In this document: positions 5,077 through 5,969 of the stretch, in pieces
How the letters are laid out: each line of letters starts with the position of its first letter
Numbering within the stretch: the first letter of the stretch is position 1
Source: Collinsella sp.
GTDB lineage: Bacteria > Actinomycetota > Coriobacteriia > Coriobacteriales > Coriobacteriaceae
NCBI GenBank assembly: GCA_014871545.1
Contig: WGSR01000101.1
Location: forward strand, 1 to 5,969
Reading direction: 5' to 3'
DNA length: 5,969 nt
Translations under genes and position numbers: made by a program
Notes under the pieces: model-generated
What the model was told of the DNA's origin: nothing
Seen by the model: only the letters and a program-made list of their open reading frames with translations
Databases searched by the model: none

Positions 5077-5969
5077 ATGGCGCACGATGTAGTCCTGATT
5101 CCCGGTGACGGCATCGGTCCCGAGATTACGCAGGCCATGCGCCGCGTGGTCGAGGCCACCGGTGTCCAGATCAACTGGAACGTCCAGGAGGCCGGTGCCG
5201 GCGTCATGGACGAGTTTGGCACGCCGCTGCCCCAACATGTGCTCGATGCGGTCGCCGAGACCAAGGTTGCCATCAAGGGCCCCATCACCACGCCGGTCGG
5301 CACGGGCTTCCGCAGCGTTAACGTCGCCCTGCGCAAGCACTTCGACCTGTACGCCTGCGTGCGCCCCTGCCTGTCGCAGCCGGGCGACGGCTCGCGCTTC
5401 CGCGACGTCGACCTGGTCATCGTGCGCGAGAACACCGAGGACCTCTACGCCGGCATCGAGTTCGATGAGGGCGCTGCCGAGGTCGAGGAGCTCTCGCAGC
5501 TTGTCGAGCGTTCGGGCCAAAAGACCTTCGCCGCCGATTCCGCGATCTCGATCAAGCCGATTTCCATCGCCAAGAGCCGCCGCATTGTGGAGTATGCCTT
5601 TGAGTATGCCCGCCGCTGCGGCCGCAAAAAGGTGACGGCCGTGCATAAGGCCAACATCATGAAGGCGACCGACGGCCTGTTCCTGCGCGTGGCGCGCGAG
5701 GTGGCCTCCAACTATCCCGATATCGAGTTCAACGACAAGATCGTCGACGCCACCTGCATGGGCCTGGTCCAGAACCCCAACGACTTCGATGTCTTGGTAC
5801 TGCCCAACCTGTACGGCGACATCGTGAGCGACCTGTGCGCCGGCCTGGTGGGCGGCTTGGGCATGGCCCCCGGCTCCAATATCGGTGCCGACTGCGCCAT
5901 CTTTGAGGCTACGCACGGCTCCGCGCCCGATATCGCTGGCCAGGATATCGCCAACCCCACGGCCGAGAT
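5077..5969 (+). CDS. icd: NAD-type isocitrate dehydrogenase, 3'-truncated by window
   Basis: 297 complete codons are visible and the frame is open at the window edge, so perhaps 40-60 residues are missing. It begins [14 protein letters not shown] (5-18), the family N-terminus. The substrate region [20 protein letters not shown] carries Ser80, Asn82 and Arg86. Arg96 (VRP), Arg117 and Tyr124 ([13 protein letters not shown]), and Lys191 (HKAN) complete the isocitrate site. Asp224, Asp248 and Asp252 are the expected Mg/Mn ligands. The Ser in GFRSVN favours isocitrate over isopropylmalate. In the cofactor loop [17 protein letters not shown], Asp285-Ile286 replace the Lys-Tyr pair of NADP-dependent E. 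coli enzyme, which predicts NAD+ use. The reaction is isocitrate to 2-oxoglutarate plus CO2, supplying 2-oxoglutarate for glutamate or the TCA cycle. A homoisocitrate or related substrate cannot be fully excluded. It is the fourth operon gene, with a 6-base gap from the HEAT gene. Confidence 0.92.
   Translation, partial: MAHDVVLIPGDGIGPEITQAMRRVVEATGVQINWNVQEAGAGVMDEFGTPLPQHVLDAVAETKVAIKGPITTPVGTGFRSVNVALRKHFDLYACVRPCLSQPGDGSRFRDVDLVIVRENTEDLYAGIEFDEGAAEVEELSQLVERSGQKTFAADSAISIKPISIAKSRRIVEYAFEYARRCGRKKVTAVHKANIMKATDGLFLRVAREVASNYPDIEFNDKIVDATCMGLVQNPNDFDVLVLPNLYGDIVSDLCAGLVGGLGMAPGSNIGADCAIFEATHGSAPDIAGQDIANPTAE

Noticed and set aside
3910..5916. 668-residue open frame on the - strand
   Set aside because: It lies opposite three or more genes with clear family matches. 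Its residues are a low-information Ala/Gly/Leu/Arg mix typical of the antisense of GC-rich codons, and it has no recognisable domain.

Overview
The window is GC-rich and gene-dense. Every confident gene lies on the + strand, and GC-rich third codon positions leave long meaningless open frames on the opposite strand. A long-form ribosome hibernation factor, a DegV protein, a type 3 solute-binding protein and an NAD-type isocitrate dehydrogenase fit a GC-rich Gram-positive. The overall style (codon choice, strong GAG/GGAG Shine-Dalgarno sites, compact hairpin terminators) suggests a gut actinobacterium of the class Coriobacteriia, perhaps Collinsella. That assignment is inference; there is no rRNA or other decisive marker here.

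Layout. (1) 3-809: 3' part of a family 3 solute-binding protein with an odd Ser-rich C-terminal tail, closed by a strong terminator at 876-909. (2) 910-1126: a roughly 215-base gene-free stretch, less GC-rich than the genes, with no confident promoter or RNA. (3) 1127-1711: long-form hibernation promoting factor hpf, followed by an 8-bp inverted repeat (1716-1737) and a terminator (1741-1772). (4) 1791-2744: DegV-family lipid-binding protein. Its ATG is only 18 nt past the hpf terminator's T-run, so it has almost no room for its own promoter downstream of that hairpin. (5) 2843-5969: four tightly packed genes (gaps of 5, 15 and 6 bp): a beta-hydroxyacid dehydrogenase ending in a Cys/His metal-binding-type tail, a small two-helix membrane protein, a HEAT-repeat protein, and an NAD-type isocitrate dehydrogenase cut by the window end.

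The last block looks like one operon. It contains two nicotinamide-cofactor dehydrogenases with an unknown membrane protein and a helical scaffold protein between them. In two of its three junctions the Shine-Dalgarno site of the next gene lies in the last codons of the previous one, which suggests coupled translation.

The most unusual item is the dehydrogenase tail (residues 309-359): 9 Cys and 14 His in 51 residues, ending in three exact-length 12-residue repeats. It resembles the tails of nickel/zinc-handling proteins such as SlyD rather than anything usual in this enzyme family. No mobile elements, CRISPR arrays, rRNA or tRNA genes were seen.
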